Counted from the stretch's first letter, positions 46,147 through 55,397 are shown. The stretch is DNA of 64,000 nucleotides from Lysobacter sp. K5869 (GCF_018847975.1 NZ_CP072597.1:186001-250000); one strand, 5' to 3'. Numbers and translations are program-made. Notes: generated from the sequence alone by a model not told the origin.

Positions 46147-46875
46147 ATGATCTTTAAGAGTTCGCAGGTCGCGAAACAAGGATATGCGGGGTCGCGGCGC
46201 CGGCTTCAATGGGCCATAAGTCCGGCCCTGCTCGCCGCCGCGCTGCTCCTGGCCGCGTTGCCGGCCGCGGCGGCCGCGCCCGCGCAGGCCGCTAAACCGG
46301 CGCCCGCCGCGCCCGCGCCCAAGGCCCAGCGCACGGTGCTGTTCATGGGCGACTCGCTGTCGGCCGGCTACGGCCTCGCCGCGCCGCAGGGCTGGGTGGC
46401 GCTGACCGCGCAGCGCATCGCCCAGACCAAGCCGGGCTGGCGCGCGGTCAACGCCAGCATCAGCGGCGAAACCACCGCCGGCGGCGCGGCGCGCATCGCC
46501 GGCGAGCTGCAGCGCAATCAACCGGCGGTGGTCGCGATCGAACTCGGTGCCAACGACGGCCTGCGCGGCCTGCCGCTGGCGCAGAGCCGGGCCAACCTGG
46601 AGCGCATGATCCAGGCCGCGCAGGCGGCCAAGGCGCAGGTGCTGCTGATCGGCATGCGCATGCCGCCGAACCTCGGCCGCGAGTACACCGAGGGCTTCGA
46701 GCGCAATTACCGCGAACTGGCGCAGAAGTATTCGACCCAGCTGCTGCCGTTCCTGCTCGAACCGGTCGCCGCCGACCGCAGCCTGTTCCAGAACGACAAC
46801 CTGCATCCCACCGCGCAGGCGCAGCCGAAGCTGCGCGATCACGTGTGGAGCAAGCTCGGGCCGATGTTGAAGTAA
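46147..46875 (+). CDS. tesA: GDSL-type arylesterase/lysophospholipase (TesA)
   Basis: 242-aa exported SGNH hydrolase. A signal/anchor segment lies at residues ~22-45. Block I is FMGDSLSAGYG (catalytic Ser), block III ELGANDG, and block V DNLHPTAQAQ (catalytic Asp/His pair). It cleaves esters, thioesters and lysophospholipids in the periplasm. The 48-bp divergent gap to ybbA holds both promoters and is comparatively AT-rich (TTATTAAATGATCTTTAAG). Confidence 0.92.
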   Translation: MIFKSSQVAKQGYAGSRRRLQWAISPALLAAALLLAALPAAAAAPAQAAKPAPAAPAPKAQRTVLFMGDSLSAGYGLAAPQGWVALTAQRIAQTKPGWRAVNASISGETTAGGAARIAGELQRNQPAVVAIELGANDGLRGLPLAQSRANLERMIQAAQAAKAQVLLIGMRMPPNLGREYTEGFERNYRELAQKYSTQLLPFLLEPVAADRSLFQNDNLHPTAQAQPKLRDHVWSKLGPMLK

Positions 46876-46926
46876 GCGCGGCGCGCGGCGAACTCGTCGC
46901 GCGCGCGAACGCGTGCGCTGCGCGCC

Positions 46927-48183
46927 TCAGCGCGCGTAGCGCTCGATGCCCAAGCCTTCCAGATCGATCTGCGGCGCGCGGCCGCCGATCAGATCGGCCA
47001 GCACGCGGCCGGTGCCGGCCGCCATCGTCCAGCCCAAGGTGCCGTGACCGGTGGCCAGATACAGCCCGCGCACCGCGGTGGCGCCGAGCAGCGGCGTGCC
47101 GTCCGGCGTCATCGGCCGCAGGCCGCACCAGAACTCGGCGCGCGCCGCATCGCCGCCGCCCGGGAACAGATCGCCGACCACGTGCGACAGCGTGCGCCGC
47201 CGCGCTTCGTGCAAGCGCAGGTCGTACCCCGCCAGTTCGGCGGTGCCGCCGACGCGGATGCGGTCGCCCAGGCGGGTCACCGCGACCTTGTGGGTTTCGT
47301 CCATCACCGTCGACTCCGGCGCGCTGGCCGCATCGACGATGGGCAAGGTCAGCGAATAGCCCTTCACCGGATACACCGGAATGCGCAGCCCCAGCGGCGC
47401 CAGCCAGCGCGGCGAGTAACTGCCCAACGCGAGCAGACAAACATCGGCTTCGAGCGTGCCGGCATCGGTGTGCGCGCGCCGCCACTGCCCGCCTTCGGCC
47501 TCCAGGCCGGTGAGGTGCGTGCCGAAGCGGAAGCGCGCGCCTTCGGCTTGCGCCAGCGCCGCGAGATTCTGGCTGAACTTGAAGCAGTCGCCGGTCTCGT
47601 CTCCGGGCAGGCGCAGGCCGCCGGCGAATTTCTCGCGCACGCGCGCCAGCGCCGGCTCGTACGCGGCGCAGCCGTCGCGGTCGAGCAACTCGTAGGCGAC
47701 GCCGGATTCGCGCAGGATTTCGATGTCCTTGCCGGTGTCGTCGAGCTGCTTCTGGGTGCGGAACAACTGCAGCGTGCCCTGCTGGCGCGCGTCGTACTCG
47801 ATGCCGGTCGCCGCGCGCAGTTCGCGCAGGCAATCGCGGCTGTATTCCGCCAGCCGCACCATCCGGCCCTTGTTGATGCGATAGCGCTCGTGGGTGCAGT
47901 TGCGCAGCATCGCCAGACACCAGCGCCACAGCGCCGGATCCAGCCCGGGCCGGATCACCAGCGGCCGGTGGCTCATCGCCAGCCATTTGATCGCCTTCAA
48001 CGGCACGCCCGGCCCCGCCCACGGCGCCGAATAGCCGGGCGAGACCTCGCCGGCGTTGGCGTAGCTGGTCTCCATCGCCGGCGCGCGCTGGCGGTCGATC
48101 ACGTCGACCTCGTGGCCGGCCTGGGCGAGGTAGTACGCGGCGGCGGTTCCGATCACGCCGCTGCCGAGGATGAGGACTTTGAT
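46927..48183 (-). CDS. dadA: D-amino acid dehydrogenase small subunit (non-canonical ATC start likely)
   Basis: About 418-aa FAD enzyme oxidising D-amino acids such as D-alanine to keto acids, feeding electrons to the respiratory chain. The FAD loop [17 protein letters not shown] lies at the N-terminus, with the family's [22 protein letters not shown] and C-terminal [15 protein letters not shown] segments. In relatives the protein begins MRVVILGSG. Here the matching codon is ATC (48181-48183), and AGGAG is placed 6 bp upstream. No ATG, GTG or TTG fits nearby: the next upstream start, GTG at 48276, adds 31 unrelated residues. A racemase gene is not adjacent. Confidence 0.88.
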   Translation of the reverse strand: MKVLILGSGVIGTAAAYYLAQAGHEVDVIDRQRAPAMETSYANAGEVSPGYSAPWAGPGVPLKAIKWLAMSHRPLVIRPGLDPALWRWCLAMLRNCTHERYRINKGRMVRLAEYSRDCLRELRAATGIEYDARQQGTLQLFRTQKQLDDTGKDIEILRESGVAYELLDRDGCAAYEPALARVREKFAGGLRLPGDETGDCFKFSQNLAALAQAEGARFRFGTHLTGLEAEGGQWRRAHTDAGTLEADVCLLALGSYSPRWLAPLGLRIPVYPVKGYSLTLPIVDAASAPESTVMDETHKVAVTRLGDRIRVGGTAELAGYDLRLHEARRRTLSHVVGDLFPGGGDAARAEFWCGLRPMTPDGTPLLGATAVRGLYLATGHGTLGWTMAAGTGRVLADLIGGRAPQIDLEGLGIERYAR

Positions 48184-48312
48184 GCGCGACTCCTGAGCCT
48201 GTGCCGGCGCGGCCCGGACAGCGCGGGTCCGCGAACGCGAACCGGCGCCCGCGGCGCCGACGCGGCAGGCTACCACCGCGCCGTCGTCCCAGGAATACGG
48301 TTCGGGCCGCGC

Positions 48313-49230
48313 TCAGCGCAGCGCACCGACGAACGCGGCCAGGGCGCGACCGATGGCGTGCGGCGCGTCTTCTTGCAGGTAATGGATGCCCGGCACCGTG
48401 ACTTCGGTCTGGTTCTTCCAACTGCGGCAGAACTCGCGCGCGCGGCCGGTCAACAATGCGCCGGGCTCGGCGTTGACGAACAGCTTGGGCAGTTCGCTCT
48501 GCGCCAGCCATTCGGCGTAGGCGGCCACTGCGACGTCGACATCGGCCGGGCTGCCGTCGATCGGCAGCTCGCGCGCGAACGCCAGCGCCGGCAGGCGCGA
48601 GGCGGGCGTGCGGAACGGCGCGCGGTAGGCGTCCATTTCCTCGTCGCTCAGCGTGCGCAGGATGCTCTTGGGCAGCACGGTCTCGACGAAGAAATTCTCG
48701 TCGAGGACCAAACGCTCGCCCTGCTCGGAGCGCATCGAGCGGAACAATTGCTCGCGCGCCGGCGGGAAATCGCTCCACGCGCGCGGCTGCACCAGCGCTT
48801 CCATGTAGGCGATGGCGGCGATGCGCTCGGGATGGCGGCGCGCGTAATCGAAACCCAGCGCCGAACCCCAGTCGTGCAGCACCAAGGTCACGCCTTCGCG
48901 CAGGTCCATGGCCTCGAACCATGCGTCGAGATAACGCTCGTGGTCGGCGAAGCGATAGCCGCCGCCCGGCATCGGCTGCGACTGGCCCATGCCCGGCAGA
49001 TCCGGCGCCAGACAACGGCCCAGGCCGGCGACGTGCGGGATCACGTTGCGCCACAGAAACGAGGAGGTCGGATTGCCGTGCAGGAACACGATCGGCGCGC
49101 CTTGGCCGAGCTCGACCTGGCTCATCTCCAGATCGAGCGCGCGCACGCGGCTTCGCGGCAAGGTGTCGGTCGGCAGGATCGCCGCTTCGGCGGCGGCGGA
49201 ACTCGGGGCGGCGGTAGCGGGAGCGCTCAT
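48313..49230 (-). CDS. Haloalkane dehalogenase (LinB/DhaA type)
   Basis: 305-aa alpha/beta hydrolase that should hydrolyse carbon-halogen bonds. All residues of the HLD-II pentad are visible: N53 ([12 protein letters not shown]), nucleophile D120 and halide-binding W121 ([19 protein letters not shown]), acid E144 (AYMEALVQP) and base H283 ([10 protein letters not shown]). Long stretches closely follow LinB of Sphingobium, including [15 protein letters not shown]. The N-terminal ~20 residues are Ala/Pro-rich without a clear signal peptide. The native substrate is unknown. Confidence 0.9.
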   Translation of the reverse strand: MSAPATAAPSSAAAEAAILPTDTLPRSRVRALDLEMSQVELGQGAPIVFLHGNPTSSFLWRNVIPHVAGLGRCLAPDLPGMGQSQPMPGGGYRFADHERYLDAWFEAMDLREGVTLVLHDWGSALGFDYARRHPERIAAIAYMEALVQPRAWSDFPPAREQLFRSMRSEQGERLVLDENFFVETVLPKSILRTLSDEEMDAYRAPFRTPASRLPALAFARELPIDGSPADVDVAVAAYAEWLAQSELPKLFVNAEPGALLTGRAREFCRSWKNQTEVTVPGIHYLQEDAPHAIGRALAAFVGALR

Positions 49231-49329
49231 GGCGGTCGGCCGGTGTGGGCGGACCTTCAGTGTGTCGGCGCCGGCCCGCGCGCGGCGGGCCAGATCCGGG
49301 CAAAGCCATGGAACCAGCCGCGTCCGCGC

Positions 49330-49614
49330 TCAGCTGCCGCGCGGACGCGCCACCGCCTCGGGTTTGCACGCCGCGTATTCCTCGCGGCTGAGTTTGCTGT
49401 CGCGATCGGCATCGCAGTGGGCGATGCGCTTGGCCAACTCGGGCGCGCGCACCGTCACTTCGGGCAGGGTGACCACGCCGTCGCCGTCGCTGTCCAGCGA
49501 CTCGTAGCGCGGCAAGGGTTCGGCGGCGGGCTTGGGCGCGTCCTTGGCCTGGGCGGCGAAGGCGGACACGGCGAAGGCGGCGGCCGCCGCGACGGATGCG
49601 TAGCGAAGATTCAT
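49330..49614 (-). CDS. Exported EF-hand calcium-binding protein
   Basis: 94-aa protein with a signal peptide (residues 1-~23, ending AQA) and two EF-hand loops: DSDGDGVVTLPE (complete, with Glu at position 12) and DADRDSKLSREE. Probably a periplasmic calsensin-like protein of unknown partner. It is 61 bp from the RcnB-like gene on the same strand. Confidence 0.85.
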   Translation of the reverse strand: MNLRYASVAAAAAFAVSAFAAQAKDAPKPAAEPLPRYESLDSDGDGVVTLPEVTVRAPELAKRIAHCDADRDSKLSREEYAACKPEAVARPRGS

Positions 49615-49675
49615 CGGAAGGACTCCGGTCGGGGGAAAACGCGGGGGAGCGGCGCCGCGGCTGCGGCGCGCGCGC

Positions 49676-50140
49676 TCACAGGAAATTGTCGTAAACGGTT
49701 TGCACCACTTCGCCGCTGCGCAGGTCGATCAGCAGCGCGTCGGGGCCGTAGCGCACCCATTCGTAGCCCATCGGCGGGATGTCGAGGCCGAACAGCCAGA
49801 AATCGGCGAGCACGAATTCCGGCCCCCAGTACGCGCGCGGCAGGAATTCGCCGTAACGCCAGCGCCGGTAGGCGTAGCCCGGCGGCGCGCGCCACGGGCC
49901 GACGCGGTAGCCGCGATGGGCCTGAAAGTTGTGGGCGAAATAGCCGCGGTCGAATTCGCGCGGGCGCAGTTCGATGCCGCGCGGCGGCTCCATCCGCCGA
50001 TAGCCGTGCGGCTCGCGCTGGACTTCGACGCCGCCGCCGCGGCGCTCGAACGCGGCGGCGGGCAGGACGGCGGCGCACAGCGCCAGGGCCAACGCTGCTG
50101 CTGCGGCGTGGCGGGAGCGATGACAGGACAAGGCGAACAT
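49676..50140 (-). CDS. RcnB family periplasmic protein
   Basis: 154-aa protein with a signal peptide (residues 1-~30) and the RcnB C-terminal pattern: GYAYRRWRYGEFLP, PPMGYEWVRYGPDALLIDLRSGEVV. RcnB in E. coli modulates nickel/cobalt efflux, but most homologues of this group are uncharacterised and no rcnA gene is present here. The middle is rich in Arg, His and Tyr. Confidence 0.85.
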   Translation of the reverse strand: MFALSCHRSRHAAAAALALALCAAVLPAAAFERRGGGVEVQREPHGYRRMEPPRGIELRPREFDRGYFAHNFQAHRGYRVGPWRAPPGYAYRRWRYGEFLPRAYWGPEFVLADFWLFGLDIPPMGYEWVRYGPDALLIDLRSGEVVQTVYDNFL

Positions 50141-50353
50141 GATCTGGACTCCTCAACGGAGGCTGACGGGATGTCAGCGACGATCGCGGCTGCCGGACGC
50201 GTGCCTGTGATCCTCAGTCCGCCGGGCTGTCGTGGTGCTGGCGAGAGGATTAAAAGTTTTCAATCGTAAGCCGCGCGCGAAGCGCGGGTTGCGTTCGCGT
50301 AAGCGCGCCGGCCCGCTGGGGGACGGTTCAGCGCGAACGCAGGCGACGAAGGT

Positions 50354-50605
50354 TTACTCGCGGATGCGGAAACCCGGATTCTCGTTCAACGAACCGTCGG
50401 TTTCGATCACCACGAACCGCTCGCCGTCGCGGCGGAACACCACCGGGATCGGATCTTGGAACAGCGGCCGGCGCACGAAGCGCAGGGTCCAGCCCAACTG
50501 CTCCAGCGTCGCCAACGCATCGAGTTGGGCGCGGTTGAGCCCGGCGCGCAAACCCACCGGGCTCACCAGTTCGGCATCGGCTTTGCGGCGTTCGCGGTCG
50601 GTCAT
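50354..50605 (-). CDS. Small hypothetical protein
   Basis: 83-aa charged protein starting MTDRERRKADAELV and containing FRRDGERFVVIETDGS and NENPGFRIRE. The segment WTLRFVRRPLFQDPIPVVF looks like a compact beta fold. I recognise no characterised family, though its composition resembles small conserved xanthomonad proteins. The ATG at 50605 is chosen; the frame open to 50740 would run into the pcaD gene. Confidence 0.7.
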   Translation of the reverse strand: MTDRERRKADAELVSPVGLRAGLNRAQLDALATLEQLGWTLRFVRRPLFQDPIPVVFRRDGERFVVIETDGSLNENPGFRIRE

Positions 50606-50690
50606 GGGTGCGGCGCGGGCGTGGAGACCGGCCGAAGATACTCCAAGCCCGGGCGACGCGACCGCGCCGTCGGTCGCGCAATGACAGCCG

Positions 50691-51488
50691 TCAGTGGGCG
50701 GACAGGAAGCCCAGCACCGCCCGCTCGAACGCTTCGGCACATTCGATGTTGGCCATGTGCACCGCGGGCATCAGCTCGAAGCGCGCGCCCGGCACCGATT
50801 CGGCGATGGCGCGGCCGTGTTCGGCCAGCGTCACCGGGTCCGATTCGCCGGCGATCACCAAGGTCGGCGCGGCGATCAGGCCGCCGACGCGGCGCAAGTC
50901 GGCATCGCGCACCGCGGCGAAGCTGCCGGCGAGGCCGACCGCGCTCTGCGCCAGCAAGACGGCGCGGAACGGCTCCACGCGCGGGTCGGCGGCATCGAGC
51001 ATGGACGCGGGAAACCAATTGCGCAGAAAACCGTCGCCGATGGCCTGCATGTCGGTGGCGGCCAAGGTCTCGCGGATGCGTTCGTCGAACACCGACGCCG
51101 GGCCCAGGTGCGCGGAGGTGTTGCTCAGCACCAGCCGGTCGATGCGCTCGGGCGCGTGCACGGCCAACCACTGGCCGACGAAGCCGCCCAGCGACAGGCC
51201 GAGGAAATGCACGCGCTGCAGATTCAACGCATCGAGCAGTTCCAGCACGTCGCGGCCGAGCCGGTCGAGCGAGTACGCGCCCGCCGGCGCGCCGGAGCCG
51301 CCGTGACCGCGCGCGTCGTAGCGCAGCACGCGGAAACGTTGGCTCAGCGCCGGAATCTGCGCGTCCCACATGTGCAGGTCGGTGGCGATGGAATTGGACA
51401 GCACCAGCACGGGCAGGCCGGGCTCGCCGTCGAAACGGTAGGCGATGCGGACGCCGTCGCCGGTGAGGATGTGGTCGGATGCGGACAT
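50691..51488 (-). CDS. pcaD: 3-oxoadipate enol-lactonase-like alpha/beta hydrolase
   Basis: 265-aa hydrolase of the PcaD group: oxyanion region VLVLSNSIATDLHMWD, nucleophile elbow GLSLGGFVGQW, acid in VIAGESDPVT and base in PAVHMANIECAE (the HMANIE segment is characteristic of PcaD). In the beta-ketoadipate pathway it opens the enol-lactone to 3-oxoadipate, but no other pca gene is in the window, so a related lactone could be the substrate. GGAG precedes the ATG at 51488. It diverges from a LysR gene that probably controls it. Confidence 0.82.
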   Translation of the reverse strand: MSASDHILTGDGVRIAYRFDGEPGLPVLVLSNSIATDLHMWDAQIPALSQRFRVLRYDARGHGGSGAPAGAYSLDRLGRDVLELLDALNLQRVHFLGLSLGGFVGQWLAVHAPERIDRLVLSNTSAHLGPASVFDERIRETLAATDMQAIGDGFLRNWFPASMLDAADPRVEPFRAVLLAQSAVGLAGSFAAVRDADLRRVGGLIAAPTLVIAGESDPVTLAEHGRAIAESVPGARFELMPAVHMANIECAEAFERAVLGFLSAH

Positions 51489-51584
51489 GATCGGGCTCCA
51501 GTGGATGTCGGTGTCGCGGCTCGGGCATCGGATCGATGCCGCCGCATGCCGCACATCCTGGTTGCCGGGCGTCCGTATTGATAT

Positions 51585-51608
51585 TACAAAGATCGCAAGT
51601 TCCTTGTA
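51585..51608. promoter_or_regulatory. Candidate LysR operator between pcaD and its divergent regulator
   Basis: TACAAAG (51585-51591) and CCTTGTA (51602-51608) form a nearly perfect inverted repeat with a 10-bp centre, in an AT-rich stretch rare for this genome. It lies 24 bp before the LysR ATG and about 100 bp upstream of pcaD. Confidence 0.45.
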
Positions 51609-51632
51609 GATAAAATTTAAATAGAGCCCGAC

Positions 51633-52565
51633 ATGTCCGGATTCACCCTGCACGACCTGCAATGCTTCGACGCGGTGATCCAGGCCGGCGGCTTCCAGGC
51701 CGCGGCGGCGAAGCTGCATCGTTCGCATCCGGCGGTGTTCGCGGCGGTCGCGCGGCTGGAGCGCCAGCTCGGCTTGGCGCTGCTGGACCGCAGCGGCTAC
51801 CGGGTCGCGCCGACCGCCGCGGGCCGCTCCTTCCACCGCCGCGCCCAGAATCTGCTGCGCGAATCGCAGCAACTGCGCACCCATGCCGAGCAGTTGGCGA
51901 TGGGCGAGGAAAGCGAGCTGCACATCGTGCTCGGCGATCTGTGCCCGCGCCCGCAGGCGCTCGCCGTGCTCGGCCGCTTCTTCGCCCAATGCCCGAACAC
52001 CCGCCTGCATCTGCACTTCGAGTCGGTGAGCGGACCGAAGGAGCGCCTGTTCGACGACACCGCCGACCTGATCGTGCACCGCATCGACGACGGCGACGCG
52101 CGCCTGGAAGCGATCGCGCTCGGCGAGGTGACGATGGTGCCGGTGGTCGCGCCGGGCTTTCTGCCCTTCCCCATCGACCGCGCGATCCGGCCGGAGCAGC
52201 TGCGCGGCCTGACCCAATGCGTGATGCGCGACAGCGCGCGGCATTCGCCGCCGGTGGACTACTTCACCATCGACGGCGCGCCGCAGTGCACGGTGGCCGA
52301 TCAGTTGATGAAGAAGGATTTGATCGCGCACGGCCTGGCCTGGGGCCATATGCCGGGCTTCCTGGTCGAAGAAGAACTGCGCGACGGGCGCCTGCTGTCG
52401 ATCGCCGGACGCTGGCTGCCGGGCCGCGGCGAGCGCTTGGTCGCCGCGCGCCGCGCCGACCGCGCGCACGGTCCGGTGGCCGAGCGCTTGTGGGCGTATT
52501 TGCAAACGCAGGCGCCGGTCTTTCGCGAGGCGCTGGGCAACGCTAAGCGCAAGACGCGCGGCTGA
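51633..52565 (+). CDS. LysR family transcriptional regulator
   Basis: 310-aa regulator. The winged HTH at residues ~5-65 reads LHDLQCFDAVIQAGGFQAAA followed by LHRSHPAVFAAVARLERQLG; the substrate-binding domain extends to ~290, with a lysine/arginine-rich tail. It probably regulates the divergent pcaD-like gene through the inverted repeat at 51585-51608. No effector is evident. Confidence 0.9.
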   Translation: MSGFTLHDLQCFDAVIQAGGFQAAAAKLHRSHPAVFAAVARLERQLGLALLDRSGYRVAPTAAGRSFHRRAQNLLRESQQLRTHAEQLAMGEESELHIVLGDLCPRPQALAVLGRFFAQCPNTRLHLHFESVSGPKERLFDDTADLIVHRIDDGDARLEAIALGEVTMVPVVAPGFLPFPIDRAIRPEQLRGLTQCVMRDSARHSPPVDYFTIDGAPQCTVADQLMKKDLIAHGLAWGHMPGFLVEEELRDGRLLSIAGRWLPGRGERLVAARRADRAHGPVAERLWAYLQTQAPVFREALGNAKRKTRG

Positions 52566-52601
52566 AGCGCCGCACGGCGCGATTCGCAGCCCCCAATACG
52601 A

Positions 52602-52627
52602 AGCCGGGCCGGCGAACCGGCCCGGCT
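52602..52627. terminator. Perfect hairpin between convergent LysR and DUF1328 genes
   Basis: AGCCGGGCCGG pairs with CCGGCCCGGCT over a CGAA tetraloop, 36 bp after the LysR stop. There is no U-tract, so termination may need Rho; the position between convergent genes favours a terminator. Confidence 0.6.
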
Positions 52628-52673
52628 GTGCGGCGCGCGAAGGGTCCGCGCCGCGGCGGACGGATCGCCCGCG

Positions 52674-52838
52674 TCACGCCGCCGGACGGCGGCCGCGCAG
52701 CAGCGAAATGACCGCCAGCACCACGAACACCACGAACAAGATCCAGGCGATGTTGCTGGCGGCGCCGGCGATGCCGGTGAAGCCCAGCACCGCGGCGATC
52801 AGGGCGATGACGAAAAACACGACGGCGTAGTGAAGCAT
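52674..52838 (-). CDS. DUF1328 (YtjA) family small membrane protein
   Basis: 54-aa protein with two membrane helices ([18 protein letters not shown] and [18 protein letters not shown]) matching DUF1328, which is often induced by envelope or osmotic stress; function unknown. A perfect AGGAGGT Shine-Dalgarno 5 bp before the ATG at 52838 fixes the start; the frame open to 52943 was rejected. Confidence 0.88.
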   Translation of the reverse strand: MLHYAVVFFVIALIAAVLGFTGIAGAASNIAWILFVVFVVLAVISLLRGRRPAA

Positions 52839-53008
52839 GCGAACCTCCTGCGGCGTGCTGCGCTTCGGGTGGAGCCCGAGCTCGTGAGTCGATCCTGGCG
52901 CACGGGAAGTTCGCGGGCGGTGAGGATGCGCGAGGGCGTGCATGCGCGCTTCAGCGAGGTCGCGATGGCGTTAACGCTTCGTACTCGCCGCGTCGTCGCG
53001 GTCGCTGC

Positions 53009-53095
53009 CTGTAGGAGCGGCGTAAGCCGCGACCGCGACCTCCCGCGTACGACGCAAGCGAGGTTTCGCGGTCGCGGCTTACGCCGCTCCTACAG
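53009..53095. repeat. Xanthomonad-type inverted repeat element
   Basis: Arms 53009-53038 (CTGTAGGAGCGGCGTAAGCC then GCGACCGCGA) and 53066-53095 are near-perfect reverse complements around a ~27-bp centre. It lies between the divergently oriented DUF1328 upstream region and the LysR gene's 3' end. A related element is at 60522-60665. Confidence 0.85.
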
Positions 53096-53106
53096 CGGGA
53101 AGCCGA

Positions 53107-54009
53107 TTAACGACGCAAGGCCGGCGGACACAGCCGATCCGCCAACCGCTCGAACTCGGCCGCGGCGAAATCGACCAACGCGCGCAACCGCGGCGTTTGC
53201 CGCATATCCGAATGGAACCCCGCCCGCACCGGCCGGATCACCGGCGGCGCGCCGACGTCCACGCGCTGCAATCCCGCTTCGCGTTCGCCCAGCAAACACG
53301 GCAGCACCGCCATCGCTGCGCCTTCGCGCACCGCGGCCAGATGCGAACGCAGGCCGTTGGCGCGCAGCGCCACCCGCGCGCGCGTCGCCAGCGGCGGCAG
53401 CCACGCCTCGTGCGCGACCGCGCCGGCGGCGCGGTCCATCAACACCAACGCGTGGCCGTCAAGACCGTTGGCGGGATCGGGCCGGCCGTGGCGGGCCAGA
53501 TAATCGTCGCTGGCGTAGAGCGCGTACGCGACATCGCCGACCCGCCGGTCGACCAGATTCTCTTGCGCGAACGAACCGAACCGGAATGCCAGATCGGCCT
53601 CGCGGCGGGCGAGATTGAACACCCGCACGTCGTTGATGAGTTCCAGTTCCAGCCCCGGATGCAGCGCGCCGAAGCGCGCCAACATCGGCGCGATCACGTC
53701 GTCGCCGAGCCAGTCCAGGCTGGTCACCAGCAACGAACCGTCCAAGCCGGTATCGCGCGCGGCGATGCGCCGCTGCACCGCCAGCGCTCCGGCGTCCATC
53801 TGCTCCAGGCCTTCCAGCAGGCTCTGGCCGAGCGCGTTGACGCGCATGCCGCCGGCCTCGCGCTCGAACAGCTTCGCGCCCAGTTCCTGCTCCAGCGCGT
53901 CCAGGCGCCGCCCGACCGTGGGCTGGGTGCTGCCGAGCGCGCGCGCCGCCGCGCTGAGGCTGCCGTGGCGCGCGATCGCCAAGGCGATCTTGAAATCGTC
54001 CCAATCCAT
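53107..54009 (-). CDS. LysR family transcriptional regulator
   Basis: 300-aa regulator with the N-terminal HTH (MDWDDFKIALAIARHGSLSA, ALGSTQPTVGRRLDALEQEL) and a periplasmic-binding-protein-like effector domain. The frame is open upstream to 54162, but the family always begins near MDWDDF, so the ATG at 54009 is used. It diverges from the VOC-SDR gene pair and probably controls it. Confidence 0.9.
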   Translation of the reverse strand: MDWDDFKIALAIARHGSLSAAARALGSTQPTVGRRLDALEQELGAKLFEREAGGMRVNALGQSLLEGLEQMDAGALAVQRRIAARDTGLDGSLLVTSLDWLGDDVIAPMLARFGALHPGLELELINDVRVFNLARREADLAFRFGSFAQENLVDRRVGDVAYALYASDDYLARHGRPDPANGLDGHALVLMDRAAGAVAHEAWLPPLATRARVALRANGLRSHLAAVREGAAMAVLPCLLGEREAGLQRVDVGAPPVIRPVRAGFHSDMRQTPRLRALVDFAAAEFERLADRLCPPALRR

Positions 54010-54160
54010 CGTCGTCCTTCGCCGCTTGCGCGATGCGTTTGCGAATGGCGGCCATGCCTGCGCGAAGACTGCGCCGGCGCCGCGGGGGCGCCTAGACTGC
54101 CACCGGCGCCGGTCGCGCAACAAGCGCAACGGCGCCGCATCCCCCGCCCGGTCCGCCGTC

Positions 54161-54538
54161 ATGCATCTCGATCATTTGATTTTGCGCGTGGCCGACGCCG
54201 CCGCGTCGGCGCGCTTCTACCGCGACGCCCTCGGCCTGCGCGAAGAACCCGGCCCCGCGCCGTTCCGGGTGCTGCGCGTGGACGCCGGCACTACCCTCGA
54301 CTTGCTGCAGGAAGCGCCGCGCGATGCCGCTCATCTCGCCTTCCGCCTCGACCGCGCCGGCTTCGAGCGCGTGCGCGCGAACCTCGACGCGCTGGGCGTC
54401 GCCTATGGCGCTTCGCCGTTCCAGCGCGACGGGCGCAGCGGCCGCCAGTACGGCGCGATGGGCGCGGCCGAGGCGCTGTACTTCTTCGATCCGGACCGCC
54501 ACAACCTGGAAATCCGCACCCATGAGCCTGCGTCCTGA
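54161..54538 (+). CDS. Single-domain VOC family protein
   Basis: 125-aa glyoxalase/dioxygenase-fold protein: MHLDHLILRVADAAASARFY start, a His in HLAFRLD and a C-terminal FFDPDRHNLEIRT, the usual VOC metal-binding pattern (His, His, Glu). It is likely a small lyase, isomerase or resistance protein; the substrate is unknown. Its last 17 bp overlap the SDR gene. Confidence 0.88.
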   Translation: MHLDHLILRVADAAASARFYRDALGLREEPGPAPFRVLRVDAGTTLDLLQEAPRDAAHLAFRLDRAGFERVRANLDALGVAYGASPFQRDGRSGRQYGAMGAAEALYFFDPDRHNLEIRTHEPAS

Positions 54539-55325
54539 GCATCCCGCGCCCCCCGCTTGCGTTCCCACCTACGACGATCTGCGAGGCAAAACCGCGGTGA
54601 TCACCGGCGGCTCGCGCGGCCTGGGCGCCGCCACCGCGCTCGCGCTCGCGCGCAACGGCGTGCGCGTGGCGGTCAACGGCCGCGACCGCGATGCGCTGGC
54701 GGCGACCGTGGCCGCGCTGCGCGAAGCCGGCGGCGAGGCCGAAGCCTTCGTCGCCGATTGTTCCGATCTGGCGCAAGTCGAAATCTTGCGCGACGACGTG
54801 CTAGCGCGCTTCGGCGCGCCCGACTTCGTCCTCGCCTTCGCCGGCGGCGGCAGCGGCCGGCCGATGCCGGTGCACGAGATCGACGAGCGCGATTGGCGCT
54901 CCAGCCTCGATCACAACCTCACCGCGACCTTCTTCGTCGTCAAGAGCTTCCTCCCCGGCATGATCGCGCGCGGCAGCGGCGCGCTGCTGACCATGGCCTC
55001 GGCCGGCGCACGCGTTGTGGCCGGCGCGCCGGCGGGGTATGCCGCGGCCAAGGCCGGAGTGATCGCCTTGACCCGGCAGCTCGCGCACGAACTCGGCCCG
55101 CGCGGCTTGCGCGCGAACTGTCTGTCGCCCTCCGCGGTGCTGACCGAACGCACCCGCGCGCATCTGCCGCCGGAGCGGCAGGCACAGATGCTGCCGACGT
55201 TTCCGCTCGGCCGGCTCGGCGAACCGGCGGATGTCGCGGCGGCCTCGCTGTTCCTGCTCAGCGACGCGTCGGCCTGGATCACCGGCACCGTGCTCGACGT
55301 GGCCGGCGGGCGGGTCATGGTCTGA
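54522..55325 (+). CDS. SDR family oxidoreductase
   Basis: 267-aa short-chain dehydrogenase. The cofactor loop is TGGSRGLGAATALAL, the NAG-equivalent is AFAGGGSG, catalytic Ser lies in LTMASAGARVV and the YxxxK pair in GYAAAKAGVIALTRQ. NGRDRDA after strand 2 favours NADP. It overlaps the VOC gene by 17 bp, so the two are translationally coupled and probably act on related metabolites. Confidence 0.92.
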   Translation: MSLRPEHPAPPACVPTYDDLRGKTAVITGGSRGLGAATALALARNGVRVAVNGRDRDALAATVAALREAGGEAEAFVADCSDLAQVEILRDDVLARFGAPDFVLAFAGGGSGRPMPVHEIDERDWRSSLDHNLTATFFVVKSFLPGMIARGSGALLTMASAGARVVAGAPAGYAAAKAGVIALTRQLAHELGPRGLRANCLSPSAVLTERTRAHLPPERQAQMLPTFPLGRLGEPADVAAASLFLLSDASAWITGTVLDVAGGRVMV

Positions 55326-55397
55326 ATTCTCCGGACACCGGCGCTTGCATGCGGCGGCGCGCTCGCCTCCAATGAGGCATCCGCACCGGAGCCGCCG

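Noticed and set aside
46460..49369. A 969-codon minus-strand open frame over dadA and the haloalkane dehalogenase gene
   Set aside because: Out of frame with two well-recognised enzymes on the same strand; Arg-rich low-complexity translation.
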